In this document: positions 50,828-60,310 of the stretch, piece after piece
Layout of the letters: each line of letters begins with the position of its first letter
Numbering within the stretch: position 1 is the first letter of the stretch
Assembly: GCF_009618275.1 (NCBI RefSeq)
Contig: NZ_WIAD01000001.1
Coordinates: 248,001-312,000, forward strand
DNA length: 64,000 nt
Source of the DNA: Roseimaritima sediminicola
Lineage (GTDB): Bacteria; Planctomycetota; Planctomycetia; Pirellulales; Pirellulaceae
Direction of reading: 5' to 3'
Position numbers and translations under genes: made by a program
The notes under the pieces: generated by a model
Database searches by the model: none
The model's input: only the letters and a program-made list of their open reading frames with translations
What the model was told of the DNA's origin: nothing

Positions 50828-52354
50828 GTGAAAACGACCACGCCACGACCCAGCTACCTTCGTCTGCATCGCGCCCAACACGATTCGCCCCAGACCCCGG
50901 ACGGGCCGACCGACGAGATGTCGGCCTTCTGGTCGGCCTTCTCCGAAGCCACCGGATGGCGGCTGGATCGCCGCTCGCGAGGGATCGGACCACCGAAACT
51001 GTTGCCGATTCGCGAACCGGCCATCGACATCGACGATCCGCCGAAGAACCGGTCGTCGCTGACCAAACCGCAGGCGACGCACCTGGCGACCACCGCGGCC
51101 AAACTGATCGTCCGCCTGCGCGAATCCGAGCAAACGCTGCGGCGTCAGGAAGCGGAATTGGTGGCCACGGCGACGCCCTTGGCCGCGCCGGAACAGCAAG
51201 CCAATTTCGCCGATCGCCTGAACACCATCCTCCAGCAAGCCGCCGATGGGGCGAACTGCGTCGCCGCCGCCTTCTACATGCTGGACGACGATACGACGGC
51301 CCTGAAGATGCGAGCCCAAGTCGGCTTGACCGATTCGCTGCTGGCGGCCGACCCGCGTCCCCTGCGCGGCTCGCTGGCCGACCTGGAAGCCATGGTTTCG
51401 GACGTGGTCACGATAGAAGACTGCGCCGCGGCCGACGAGATCTACAACAGCCCCCTGCCGATGGCCGCCGCGATCTGTGCGGTCGTCTCCGATGGGGACG
51501 TTCCGATCGGCACGCTGTGGATCTTCAACGACACGCCCCTGTCGTTCGACGCCGCGGCGACCAGCGTCGCACAGCTGGCGGCCGGAGCCCTGGCCAGCGA
51601 GATCGCCTGCGAACGTTTCCAGCGAACCGGCCAAGACGAACAGGCGAACAACCGCAGCCTGCGAGCCGTGTCGCAGTGGCAACAGCGCCAGCTGCCGCCG
51701 GCGATGCCGCTGGCCAAAGGCTTCTTTGCCGATGGTTTGACGTACACCGACCAAGCGATCGCCTCGACTTGGCACACCTGGGACATCCTGCCCAATGGGA
51801 TGCTGGCCCTGGCGGTCGCCCAGGCTCACAGCGATACGGCCGACGCCACCATGATCGCGGCCACGGCCCGAGCCGCCTTCCAAGCCCACTGCGGTTATCG
51901 GCTTTCGCCCAAACAGATCCTGCAGCGCGTCTCCGACACGCTGTGGCAGACCAATACCGGCGATCAATTGGTGTCGCTGCTGTACGCGAACATCGATCCG
52001 GAGAGCGGTGAAGGTCTGTTGGCCAACGCCGGGTCGACGCTGGCCATGGTGTTCAGCCCCTACGGCTACCGGGCCCTGACCAAGGCTTCGCAGCCGCTGT
52101 GCAGCTTTCCCGACTACCGTCCCAGTGAAACGCCGTTTCGTCTGTCGCCGGGTGAGGTTTTTTGGTCGGCCACAGGCGATATGATGGACCTGAACACCAG
52201 CGGCACCGGTCGCTGGACCCAGCAGCGGGTTTCCCAGTTCATTATGGAACGCATTGGACAAGCCGCCCATGAGGTCATTCCGGCATTCAACCGGGCGTTG
52301 TTGGAGCAGGCCGCCAGCGAAGATCGATCGGCCGCCTTTTTGTTTCGCCAGTAA
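50828..52354 (+). CDS. GAF plus SpoIIE/PP2C-like protein, probably catalytically inactive
   Basis: A 508-residue cytoplasmic protein with a GTG start. A GAF-like domain at about 130-265 (LNTILQQAADGANCVAAAFY to LAAGALASEIACERF) precedes a SpoIIE-type phosphatase fold at about 290-505 (LAKGFFADGLTYTDQAIAST, LLYANIDPESGEGLLANAGS, LSPGEVFWSATGDMMD). The metal-binding Asp positions of active members (GGDYYD, GD, TDG) read STWHTWD, AQAH and TGD here, so most ligands are lost. Probably a regulatory pseudophosphatase. Confidence 0.75.
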   Translation: MKTTTPRPSYLRLHRAQHDSPQTPDGPTDEMSAFWSAFSEATGWRLDRRSRGIGPPKLLPIREPAIDIDDPPKNRSSLTKPQATHLATTAAKLIVRLRESEQTLRRQEAELVATATPLAAPEQQANFADRLNTILQQAADGANCVAAAFYMLDDDTTALKMRAQVGLTDSLLAADPRPLRGSLADLEAMVSDVVTIEDCAAADEIYNSPLPMAAAICAVVSDGDVPIGTLWIFNDTPLSFDAAATSVAQLAAGALASEIACERFQRTGQDEQANNRSLRAVSQWQQRQLPPAMPLAKGFFADGLTYTDQAIASTWHTWDILPNGMLALAVAQAHSDTADATMIAATARAAFQAHCGYRLSPKQILQRVSDTLWQTNTGDQLVSLLYANIDPESGEGLLANAGSTLAMVFSPYGYRALTKASQPLCSFPDYRPSETPFRLSPGEVFWSATGDMMDLNTSGTGRWTQQRVSQFIMERIGQAAHEVIPAFNRALLEQAASEDRSAAFLFRQ

Positions 52355-52390
52355 CCCTGGTCCTCTGCGATTCCAAGCGAACCGTGTGTG

Positions 52391-54004
52391 ATGCACACCC
52401 CCGAACCAGCCGCCCAGCCGCTCGCCGCCCAGCCTCAAGACGCCTGCTCTTGGCGTCGTTGCGGCTGGGAAACCTGGTTGATCCTGTTGGTGTTTATCTT
52501 CTACGCCGGTGACCCCGCTCCGGCGATCAACGAAGCTCACTACCTGGTGAAAGCCAAAAACTTTTGGCAGCCCCAGTGGTGCGGCGGCGACATGTTCGTG
52601 ACCAGCGGCAAAGCGCATGCGACGTTCTATGTCGTGTTCGGCTGGCTGACCCAATTGTTTTCGCTGGACACCACCGCCTGGATCGGCCGCCTGGTCGGGT
52701 GGTTGATGCTGGCCTTGGGTCTACAGCGGTTGAGCTGGGCCGTGGTGGGACGTCCTTACGCCAGCGTCATCGCGGCGTTTATCTGGCTGGCCGGCATCGA
52801 ACACGGCAACCTGGCCGGCGAGTGGGTCGTCGGCGGGATCGAAGCCAAGGTCCCCGCCTATGGTCTGGTTCTGCTGGGCCTGGAACGCATGCTCCGCGAC
52901 CGCTGGTCCTGGGTCTGGCCGCTGTTCGGCATGGCCGCCGCCTTTCATGTGTTGGTCGGCGGCTGGTCGGTCGTCTGCGGGATGTTGGTCTATGTGTTGG
53001 TCGGGCGCCGGGCCAGTCCACCCCGCCGGCAGATCCTGCCGCTGTTGGTCGGTGGTGCGATCGCGTTACTGGGATTATTGCCGGCCGTGTGGCTGGAACA
53101 GGGAACCACACCAGCCGATGCGGTCGCCGCGGCTCGCATCTATGTGTACCAACGCATTCCGCACCATTTGTTGCCTTCGAATTTTGCGCTTTCCTGGTAC
53201 GTCCGACACGGCGTGCTGTTGGCGCTCGCCGCCACGGTGTTTGGGCTGCAGCGTTTGGACCGGCGAACCGGCATGTTGGGATGGTTTACGGTCGGCACGG
53301 TCGCCCTCGCACTGGTCGGATTGGTCATCGGCCTGTTGCCACCGTCGCATCCGGATCTGGCGGCCAGGCTGCTACGTTACTACTGGTTCCGAATGACCGA
53401 TTCGATCGTTCCCCTGGCGCTGGCGCTGGCCAGCGTGCGGTTGTGGGTGGTACCCAGCCGACTGGGCGTCCCGCTGGGTCGCGTTCTGTTGATCACACTG
53501 GCGCTGGTGAGCATTCTGTTGGTGGGCCGGCATGGTCTGGAAAAACAGCTCGCCGGCTTGCCCGCGTCGTGCGATCTGCACTCTCAGGGCAACCCCGCCG
53601 ACGTCACGGTGGCCCAGCGGCAACAGGTCTGTCGCGACTGGATCCGCACCTGCCAGTGGATCCGCGACAACACCGACCCGGATGCTGTGTTCCTGACGCC
53701 GCGGCACCAGCAGACGTTCAAGTGGTATGCCCACCGCGCGGAGGTCGTCAATTACAAGGACGTTCCCCAGGACGTCCCGCACCTGAAACAGTGGCAGGAG
53801 CGTTTCGAGCGCGTCTTCCCGCGTTATTTGGGACGGGTGCGAGTGACGATCCAGTACGCCGAACTGGAAGCCTTTCGCCGCGACTACGACGCCGACTACC
53901 TGGTGGTCGACCGCCGCATCGTGCCCTATGCCCTGCCGCTAAAACAGGTCTACCCCACGCCCTGGGAACCCAACCAGCACTACGCCGTGTATCGGTTGCC
54001 CTAG
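52391..54004 (+). CDS. Polytopic membrane protein (DUF6798-like, GT-C-type topology)
   Basis: A 537-residue protein with about ten membrane spans, starting at the ATG at 52391. Early conserved-looking loop: NEAHYLVKAKNFWQPQWCGG, then GIEHGNLAGEWVVGGIEAKV. The last 150 residues are soluble (CDLHSQGNPADVTVAQRQQV, NTDPDAVFLTPRHQQTFKWY). The layout of an acidic first loop, many spans and a C-terminal soluble domain is like GT-C glycosyltransferases or DUF6798 proteins. Function unproven. Confidence 0.75.
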   Translation: MHTPEPAAQPLAAQPQDACSWRRCGWETWLILLVFIFYAGDPAPAINEAHYLVKAKNFWQPQWCGGDMFVTSGKAHATFYVVFGWLTQLFSLDTTAWIGRLVGWLMLALGLQRLSWAVVGRPYASVIAAFIWLAGIEHGNLAGEWVVGGIEAKVPAYGLVLLGLERMLRDRWSWVWPLFGMAAAFHVLVGGWSVVCGMLVYVLVGRRASPPRRQILPLLVGGAIALLGLLPAVWLEQGTTPADAVAAARIYVYQRIPHHLLPSNFALSWYVRHGVLLALAATVFGLQRLDRRTGMLGWFTVGTVALALVGLVIGLLPPSHPDLAARLLRYYWFRMTDSIVPLALALASVRLWVVPSRLGVPLGRVLLITLALVSILLVGRHGLEKQLAGLPASCDLHSQGNPADVTVAQRQQVCRDWIRTCQWIRDNTDPDAVFLTPRHQQTFKWYAHRAEVVNYKDVPQDVPHLKQWQERFERVFPRYLGRVRVTIQYAELEAFRRDYDADYLVVDRRIVPYALPLKQVYPTPWEPNQHYAVYRLP

Positions 54005-54137
54005 TGGCATAGGCTTCCAGCCTGTGAACAGTGGCATAGGCTTCCAGCCTGTGAACAGTGGCATAGGCTTCCAGCCTGTGAACAGTGGCATAGGCTTCCA
54101 GCCTGTGAACAGTGGCACAGGCTTCCAGCCTGTGAAC
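54003..54137. repeat. Five tandem copies of a 27 bp repeat
   Basis: Unit AGTGGCATAGGCTTCCAGCC plus TGTGAAC; the fifth copy has CACAGG for CATAGG. An inverted copy (TCACAGGCTGGAAGCCTATG) lies at 54422-54446 and a diverged one near 5850. Together they could form a 445 bp loop between the flanking convergent genes. Confidence 0.92.
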
Positions 54138-54449
54138 CAACGACGCGCCGCCCCTCCGGGACTTTTGTCTGAGGGGTGCGAACCGGCGCGTCACCGGCCT
54201 GTCGAACTATTGAGCCGTTTAGGCACTAGCCTCGGTTTCGTCATCGCAAAACCGGGGCTATCGCCCAAACGGCTCACATAAGCAATACGTTTTCGAATAA
54301 ATCGACCGGCGGGTCGCCCCGCCGGCAGGGGCTGTGTCGCCCTGCAGGCTGGTCCGGCGATTGCGGTCAACATAACGGATCGCCGGCCATCGAGCGGCGA
54401 CGCAGCTGCAGAACTCGCTCGCTCACAGGCTGGAAGCCTATGCCACTGC
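54138..54449. repeat. Non-coding region with GAGCCGTTTAGGC hairpin
   Basis: No gene seen. Arms GAGCCGTTTAGGCACTAGCC (54212-54235) and CCGGGGCTATCGCCCAAACG (54252-54275) pair at 20 of 24 positions; a single arm recurs at 28668-28691. An inverted copy of the 27 bp repeat ends the region, next to the dehydrogenase stop. Confidence 0.75.
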
Positions 54450-55475
54450 TTAAACCGGCTCGAGCACCGCTTTGACGACTTCGCCGTGGTGCATCTTTTC
54501 GAAGGCCTGTTGCCACTGGTCCAGTGGCCAGACGCCGCCGAGGATCGGGCGGACGTCCAGTTGACCGCTGGCCAGCAGTGCCAGGACGCGTTCCCAGATC
54601 GCCCAGTGGTGGCTGAAGCTGCCTTGCAGCGTGACGTTCTTTTGGACCAGCGGGTCCAGGTTGAAGTTCAACGGCTGCGGTCCCCAGCCGACCTTGCTGA
54701 TCCACCCGGCGGGTCGCACCAGGTCGATGGCCAATTTCAGCGTGATGCTGGCTCCGGCGGCATCGATCACGCCGTCGCACCCCAGACCGTCACGGGCGCG
54801 CGCCCAATCCGTGGCGTCGCCGACGATCCCTTCACAACCGTACTCTTTGGCGATCTGCAGCCGCTTGCGATCCGATTCCAAACCCACCAAAGCCACTTCC
54901 GCGCCGCACAGACGGGCCATCGCAGCGCAGAGGATGCCGATCGTGCCGGGGCCGAGCACCACGATGCGGTCGCCGGGTTCGATCCGGGCGTTGCGCACCG
55001 TCGCGTTATAGGCCACACAGCAGGGTTCGGTCAGGCAAGCGTGCTGCATCGCCAAACCCTCGGGCACCGCGTGCAGGATCCGTGACGGTACTCGCACCCA
55101 TTTCGTCATCGCGCCGTCGACGCCGTAACCGAATCCCTTGCGACTGGGGTCCAGGTTGTAGCGGCCCTGACGCGTCATCGGATTGGCCGGGTCGATGATG
55201 GCCGCGGTCTCGCTGACCACGCGGTCGCCCACCTGCCAGGACTGCACGGCGTCGCCGACTTCGACGATGCGTCCGCCGAACTCATGGCCCAGGATGACCG
55301 GATAATTGACCGGCCAGGAATGGTCGGCGGTCCACTGATGCAGGTCGCTGCCGCAGACGCCGACGTTGGCGACTTCCAACAGCACGTCGTCGGCACCAAC
55401 TTCCGGACGCGGCACGTCGCGCAGTTCCACCGAACCGGCCTGGGGTGCGTAATTGACAACCGCCGCAGCACTCAT
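54450..55475 (-). CDS. Zinc-type medium-chain dehydrogenase lacking the structural zinc site
   Basis: A 341-residue MDR enzyme. Catalytic zinc ligands Cys (NVGVCGSDLHQW), His-Glu (VILGHEFGGRIVEVGD) are present, and the NAD-binding region is VVLGPGTIGILCAAMARLCG. The four-Cys lobe of the structural zinc is replaced by ETAAIIDPANPMTRQGRYNL. Probably oxidises a sugar alcohol, sugar phosphate or similar. Its start overlaps the upstream HPS-like gene stop by 4 nt, so the two act in one pathway. Confidence 0.9.
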   Translation of the reverse strand: MSAAAVVNYAPQAGSVELRDVPRPEVGADDVLLEVANVGVCGSDLHQWTADHSWPVNYPVILGHEFGGRIVEVGDAVQSWQVGDRVVSETAAIIDPANPMTRQGRYNLDPSRKGFGYGVDGAMTKWVRVPSRILHAVPEGLAMQHACLTEPCCVAYNATVRNARIEPGDRIVVLGPGTIGILCAAMARLCGAEVALVGLESDRKRLQIAKEYGCEGIVGDATDWARARDGLGCDGVIDAAGASITLKLAIDLVRPAGWISKVGWGPQPLNFNLDPLVQKNVTLQGSFSHHWAIWERVLALLASGQLDVRPILGGVWPLDQWQQAFEKMHHGEVVKAVLEPV

Positions 55476-56167
55476 GACGACACCTCCTGGGCATGCACCG
55501 CTTCGCAGATTTTTCGCAACGATCCTTCCAGGTCACCCTCGGCCGTTTTGAACGCGTCGGCATCGATCGTCAGCGGGGCTCCCAGGACCACCAGCGGGGC
55601 GCCGTACTTGGGACAGGCGATGGCTTGTTCCAGCGACAACCCGCCCACGGCTTGGACGGGAACTTTGACGGCGTCGACCACTTCGCGGAGTTGATCCAGT
55701 GGGCTGGGCATCCGTTGGCCGCGAGCGGCGATGCCGCGGCGCTCGTCGTAGCCGATGTGGTGGATCACAAAGTCACAGCCCAGGTCCTCCAGCCGTTTCG
55801 CTCCGGCGACCATATCGCGGCAGACCATATTGTCGCCCATCACCTGGCAGCCGAAATCGGCACCGGCTTTGACCACACAACGAATCGTTTCCTCGTGGGC
55901 ACGAGCCATCACGACGACGTGGGTGGCGCCGGCCTTGGCCATCATCTCGGCTTCCAGGTAGCCGCCGTCCATGGTTTTCAGGTCGGCCACGATCGGCGTT
56001 TCAGGAAAGGCTTCGCGCAGGGCGCGCACCCCGTGCAGACCTTCGGCGAGGATTAACGGCGTGCCGGCTTCCAGCCAATCCACGCCGGCGCGCATCGCCG
56101 TTTCGGCCGTCTCGAGAGCTTCTTCGATGTTGGTCAGGTCGAGCGATATTTGAACGAGTGGTCGCAT
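55472..56167 (-). CDS. 3-hexulose-6-phosphate synthase-like / OMP decarboxylase superfamily enzyme
   Basis: A 231-residue TIM-barrel protein starting at the ATG at 56167. The superfamily metal and catalytic motif DxKxxD is seen in VADLKTMDGGYLEAEMMAKA; VDWLEAGTPLILAEGLHGVR and VPVQAVGGLSLEQA match hexulose-phosphate synthases. Possible reactions are aldol condensation of formaldehyde with ribulose 5-phosphate, or keto-gulonate-phosphate decarboxylation. No phosphohexuloisomerase (HPI) gene is adjacent. The coupled dehydrogenase hints at a sugar-acid or C1-linked pathway. Confidence 0.8.
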   Translation of the reverse strand: MRPLVQISLDLTNIEEALETAETAMRAGVDWLEAGTPLILAEGLHGVRALREAFPETPIVADLKTMDGGYLEAEMMAKAGATHVVVMARAHEETIRCVVKAGADFGCQVMGDNMVCRDMVAGAKRLEDLGCDFVIHHIGYDERRGIAARGQRMPSPLDQLREVVDAVKVPVQAVGGLSLEQAIACPKYGAPLVVLGAPLTIDADAFKTAEGDLEGSLRKICEAVHAQEVSS

Positions 56168-56253
56168 GCGGTTTGCGGGGATCGTGGGGGGGGGAGTGGA
56201 AAAGGAACAGCGGCATTGTAGCAGGCTGCTTGGATGCCCGTAGCTGAACTCTC

Positions 56254-56379
56254 GTAGCTGAACTCGCCAGAGTTTGGGCGCTGGAGTGTAGCCTTCAGGC
56301 GATTCGAGCTTCGGCACCCGGAGCGGCCAAAGCCTGGACTCCAGCGGCCCAACAACCAAAGTCTGGCGACTTCAGCTAC
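56254..56379. repeat. Third copy of the GTAGCTGA palindromic repeat
   Basis: Left arm GTAGCTGAACTCGCCAGAGT (56254-56277) and right arm CCAAAGTCTGGCGACTTCAG (56356-56379) pair with few mismatches; the loop holds a further partial copy. It lies in the divergent spacer before the sulfatase gene. Confidence 0.8.
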
Positions 56380-56484
56380 GGGTTGAAGGTTCGGTTTGAC
56401 TTCGCTGGGTGGAGCGAAGAAACTGGGTCCAAATTGCATTCCATGCTTTTCCACGCTTTCCACATATTCGAAGGATTCGTTTCC

Positions 56485-57960
56485 ATGCTCCGAGTTTTTG
56501 CTGGCCTTCTCCTCGCCGCGACCCTCGCTCCGCTGGGTGTTGCCGCCGATGGCGATCGCCCCAATATCCTGTACATCATGTCGGATGATCATGGCTACCA
56601 AGCCCTGTCCTGTTACGGCAGCGAGATCATCGACACGCCTCACATGGACCGGATCGCCAAGGAGGGGATGCGTTTCGACCGGGCGTTCGTGACCAACAGC
56701 ATCTGCGGCCCCAGCCGCGCGGTGATGTTGACCGGCAAACACAGCCACATCAACGGCTTTACCCGCAACGGCAAGCGTTTCGACGGTTCCCAGCCGCATC
56801 TGGGCAAATACATGCGGCAGGCCGGTTACCAGACCGCCGTGATCGGCAAGTGGCATCTGGGCACCGACCCGACCGGCTTTGATTACTACCACGTCCTTCG
56901 CGGACAGGGTCCCTACTACAACCCCAACATGCTGACCAGCAACGGCCCGGTCCAGCACACCGGCTACACGACCGACATCATCACCGATGTTACGCTGAAC
57001 TGGTTGAAGGAACAGCGGAACGAAGACGAACCGTTCATGTTGATCTACCAGCACAAAGCCCCGCACCGCAACTGGATGCCCGGCCCGGACCACTTGAACG
57101 ATTTCGACGACGTGACAATTCCCGAACCGGACACGTTGTTCGACGACTACTCCGGCCGCACCAGCCCGGCCCGCAATCAGACCATGACGATCGCCGAACA
57201 TCTCTCGCCGCACGACCTGAAACTGGTCCCCCAGCGTCGCTTGAACGAGGAACAAACCAAGGTCTGGAACGAAGCCTACGAGGAAAAGAACCGCAAGTTC
57301 CGAGAAGCGAACTTGACCGGTAAAGACTTGGTCCGTTGGAAGTACCAGCGGTACGTCAAGGATTATCTGCGCTGCGTGCAGAGCGTCGACGACAACGTCG
57401 GCCGCGTGCTGGATTACTTGGACGAGAGCGGGTTGGCCGAAAACACGATCGTCGTCTACACCTCGGACCAGGGCTGGTACCTGGGCGAACACGGTTGGTA
57501 CGACAAACGCTGGATGTATGAAGAGTCCTTCCGCACGCCGCTGATGGTTCGTTGGCCCGGCAAGATCCAGCCCGGATCGACGTCCGACCAAATGGTGATG
57601 AACCTGGACTTCGCCCCGACGCTGCTCGACGCGGCCGGTTTAGAGGTCCCCGAAGACATGCAGGGCAAGTCCTTCGTGCCGGTGCTGGACGGATCGCAGG
57701 AAGGCTCCTTCCGCGATGCGGTCTACTACCACTACTACGAGTTCCCCGGACCGCACAGCGTCGCCAAACACTACGGCGTCCGCACCGATCGCTACAAATT
57801 AATTCACTTCTACGACGTCGGCACGTGGGAGCTGTTCGATCTGGAGAAGGATCCGAAGGAATTGACCAGCGTGTACGACGCCCCGCAGTACGCCGAAGTC
57901 CAAGCCGACCTCAAAGAGAAGCTGAAGGAGCTGCGTGAGCAGTATCAGGTTATCGATTAG
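56485..57960 (+). CDS. Secreted sulfatase (Cys-type)
   Basis: A 491-residue enzyme starting at the ATG at 56485, which gives a clean signal peptide ([20 protein letters not shown]). Metal-binding [12 protein letters not shown] and the sulfatase signature [15 protein letters not shown] with Cys74, to be converted to formylglycine. [20 protein letters not shown] and [20 protein letters not shown] are typical. Hydrolyses sulfate esters, probably from algal polysaccharides. The maturase is not in the window. Confidence 0.93.
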   Translation: MLRVFAGLLLAATLAPLGVAADGDRPNILYIMSDDHGYQALSCYGSEIIDTPHMDRIAKEGMRFDRAFVTNSICGPSRAVMLTGKHSHINGFTRNGKRFDGSQPHLGKYMRQAGYQTAVIGKWHLGTDPTGFDYYHVLRGQGPYYNPNMLTSNGPVQHTGYTTDIITDVTLNWLKEQRNEDEPFMLIYQHKAPHRNWMPGPDHLNDFDDVTIPEPDTLFDDYSGRTSPARNQTMTIAEHLSPHDLKLVPQRRLNEEQTKVWNEAYEEKNRKFREANLTGKDLVRWKYQRYVKDYLRCVQSVDDNVGRVLDYLDESGLAENTIVVYTSDQGWYLGEHGWYDKRWMYEESFRTPLMVRWPGKIQPGSTSDQMVMNLDFAPTLLDAAGLEVPEDMQGKSFVPVLDGSQEGSFRDAVYYHYYEFPGPHSVAKHYGVRTDRYKLIHFYDVGTWELFDLEKDPKELTSVYDAPQYAEVQADLKEKLKELREQYQVID

Positions 57961-58830
57961 CTACGGCGACAGGTGGCGTTTCAGCAGACCGTCGTAGGCA
58001 TCGATGCGGCGGTCGCGGAGGAACGGCCAATGGGTGCGGACCAGGTCCAGCATGTCCAGCGAGCAGCGATGCACGACCGTCTCTTCCTGCTCGTGCGAAG
58101 CCTGGTGCATCAGCTCGCCGGTCGGTGCGACCACGAACGAGCCGCCCCAGAACTGCACCCGTCCCTCGACACCGACGCGGTTGGGGGCGGCGACCCACAA
58201 GCCGTTGGCGATCGCGTGGGCTCGCATCGACGTCTGCCAGGCGTTGTACTGGTTCTCGCCGTACTCCTCTTTCTCGTCATCGATCCAGCCGATCGCGGTG
58301 GGGTACAACAGGATCTCCGCTCCGGCCAGGGCGAACAGCCGCGCCGCCTCCGGGAACCACTGATCCCAGCACACGCCCACGCCCAGCTTGGCGTACCGCG
58401 TTTCGATCACGCGGAAGCCGAGATCGCCGGGCGTGAAATAGAATTTTTCGTAGTACAGCGGGTCATCGGGGATGTGCATTTTCCGGTAGATTCCGGCCGT
58501 GCTGCCGTCGGCGTCGAGGACCACGGCCGTGTTGTGGTACAGCCCCGGTGCCCGGCGTTCGAACAACGACGCTACAATCACGACTTGACGCTGCGAAGCC
58601 ACTTCCGCCAACCGCTCGGTGGTCGGCCCGGGGATGCTTTCCGCCCAGTCGAACATTCGGTGGTCCTCTTCCTGGCAGGGGTAGGGACCGGTAAACAATT
58701 CCTGCAAACAAACAATTTGAGCACCGCGATCGGCCGCCTGTTCAATCCGCTCGACGGCCTTGTCGACGTTCTGCTGCTTGTTTTCGGTACAACTCATCTG
58801 CACAAGTGCGACAGAAACTTCACGAGACAT
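57961..58830 (-). CDS. aguB: N-carbamoylputrescine amidase-like carbon-nitrogen hydrolase
   Basis: A 289-residue nitrilase-superfamily enzyme. Catalytic Glu (VCLQELFTGPYPCQ), Lys (GIYRKMHIPDDP) and Cys (LGVGVCWDQWFPEAARLFAL) are present, and the sequence follows the AguB subgroup closely. It would release putrescine, CO2 and ammonia from N-carbamoylputrescine. An AguA agmatine deiminase gene is not adjacent. Its stop abuts that of the sulfatase; bioD is divergent from it. Confidence 0.9.
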   Translation of the reverse strand: MSREVSVALVQMSCTENKQQNVDKAVERIEQAADRGAQIVCLQELFTGPYPCQEEDHRMFDWAESIPGPTTERLAEVASQRQVVIVASLFERRAPGLYHNTAVVLDADGSTAGIYRKMHIPDDPLYYEKFYFTPGDLGFRVIETRYAKLGVGVCWDQWFPEAARLFALAGAEILLYPTAIGWIDDEKEEYGENQYNAWQTSMRAHAIANGLWVAAPNRVGVEGRVQFWGGSFVVAPTGELMHQASHEQEETVVHRCSLDMLDLVRTHWPFLRDRRIDAYDGLLKRHLSP

Positions 58831-58890
58831 GTTGGTCCTTCAGAACAGTGTGAGCCCTACTCAAATGACGCATATGGTACGCTTAGAGCC

Positions 58891-59580
58891 ATGATTGCCA
58901 CAGCACCTCCGATCCTATTCTTCACCGGTACCGATACCGACGTGGGCAAGACCTACGTCGCCGCCCTGGCGACGCGGTTGTTGGCCGGTTACGGCATGAA
59001 CGTGGGCGTTTACAAACCGGTGGCCAGCGGATGTGAAATGCGCGACGGCCAGCTGTACAGCGAAGACGCCAATGAATTATGGCGGGCTGCCAAGCGTCCC
59101 CAGTCGATCGACCGGGTCTGCCCGCAGTGCTTTCAGGCCCCGCTCGCACCACCGGCCGCCGCGGCCCTGGAAAACCGCACGGTCGATGTCGAGCAGATCC
59201 TCGAAGGGGCGCGTTGGTGGTTCAAGAAATGTTCGCTGCTGATCGTCGAAGGAGCCGGCGGGTTGTTCTCGCCGCTGGCCGATGGCTACTCCAATGCCGA
59301 CCTGGCCAAGGACCTCGGGGCGACGATGGTCCTGGTGGCGGAAAATCGCTTGGGCGTGATCCATCAAGTCGTCGCGACCACGCTGGCGGCGACCCACTAC
59401 GGCGACGAGGGCCTGACGCTGGCGGGCGTGATCCTGAATCAACCCATGTCGCGGACCGACGTCTCGGCGGCAACCAACGCCGACGAACTGAAGAAGTATT
59501 GTTCGGTTCCCCTGCTGGGCACCATCCCCTACGGCAGCGACGCCGCCCCGATCGAAACCTGGCTGAGACGAGCGTGCTGA
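58891..59580 (+). CDS. bioD: Dethiobiotin synthetase
   Basis: A 229-residue enzyme. P-loop-like FFTGTDTDVGKTYVAALAT, substrate region YKPVASGCEMRDG, and VEGAGGLFSPLADGYSNADL. It closes the ureido ring of biotin from 7,8-diaminopelargonate, CO2 and ATP. Start at 58891; a long in-frame extension upstream runs over the antisense amidase gene and is rejected. No other bio gene is beside it. Confidence 0.93.
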   Translation: MIATAPPILFFTGTDTDVGKTYVAALATRLLAGYGMNVGVYKPVASGCEMRDGQLYSEDANELWRAAKRPQSIDRVCPQCFQAPLAPPAAAALENRTVDVEQILEGARWWFKKCSLLIVEGAGGLFSPLADGYSNADLAKDLGATMVLVAENRLGVIHQVVATTLAATHYGDEGLTLAGVILNQPMSRTDVSAATNADELKKYCSVPLLGTIPYGSDAAPIETWLRRAC

Positions 59581-59590
59581 GGCGGCGCCG

Positions 59591-60310
59591 ATGAACGACC
59601 CTCGCGCACCGCTGTTGCGGCTTCGGTGGTTCGGTCGCGGCTTGTTCTTGGGACTGCTGTTGGCCGGGACCGCGAACGCCGTCTCCTACTTCTTTCGCAG
59701 CGACGGCTGGGGCAGCCTGCTGGGCAATCGCCAAGCCGGCCGCGAAGCGATCGGGTTTCCGCTGGAACTGTGGCGATCGGGAACGAACTACGGCGGGTTG
59801 TTCATCGACTCCTGGGGCCTGGCCATCAATGCTCTGGCTGCCCTTGCACTGGGCACGCTGTTGGGTTTGTGGTCCGCGAGCCGGGCGCGGTGGCTGGAAA
59901 CCATGCTCCGCGACTTCGAACGTCGCGAGCAGAACAAGGCGCAACAGAACTTCCAGTTCACCGTCGGCGGGCTGATGGTCGCCACGGTGCTGTCGGCGAT
60001 CGTGGCCTGGACGGTCAAGGAGTTCGCCACGCGGCCGGAATCGCTATGGGTGATCTACGTGCTGGGTCCGGCGGGCTTGGTCCTCCTTGCCCTGCTGCCC
60101 CACCGCATTGCTTGGCAGCAGCGAGTCGCGATCCTGACCCCGGCCACCCTGGCGATGATCGCCGTAGCGCTGTGGATCGGGGCCTCGCTGGGCATCGAAT
60201 TCGACGTCGTCTTGATGGGCATCTACATCTGCTGGGTTCCCCAGACCATGCTGGCCGCGATCGTTCTGATGAGCCACCACATGCTGCGTTACCGTCGCGA
60301 GGGAGCGTAG
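59591..60310 (+). CDS. Hypothetical polytopic membrane protein
   Basis: A 239-residue protein 10 bp after bioD, probably cotranscribed. Six membrane spans, the first two around residues 15-32 and 72-95 (GLAINALAALALGTLLGLW), the others between 120 and 230. A charged loop with REQNKAQQNFQFTVGGLM lies between them. No family recognised. Overlaps the convergent kinase by 22 bp. Confidence 0.7.
   Translation: MNDPRAPLLRLRWFGRGLFLGLLLAGTANAVSYFFRSDGWGSLLGNRQAGREAIGFPLELWRSGTNYGGLFIDSWGLAINALAALALGTLLGLWSASRARWLETMLRDFERREQNKAQQNFQFTVGGLMVATVLSAIVAWTVKEFATRPESLWVIYVLGPAGLVLLALLPHRIAWQQRVAILTPATLAMIAVALWIGASLGIEFDVVLMGIYICWVPQTMLAAIVLMSHHMLRYRREGA

Noticed and set aside
56134-57591. A 485-codon minus-strand frame opposite the first sulfatase
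   Set aside because: Antisense to a gene with a full sulfatase signature; no domain seen.
57973-58890. A 306-codon N-terminal extension in frame with bioD
   Set aside because: It lies antisense to the amidase gene; bioD starts normally at 58891.
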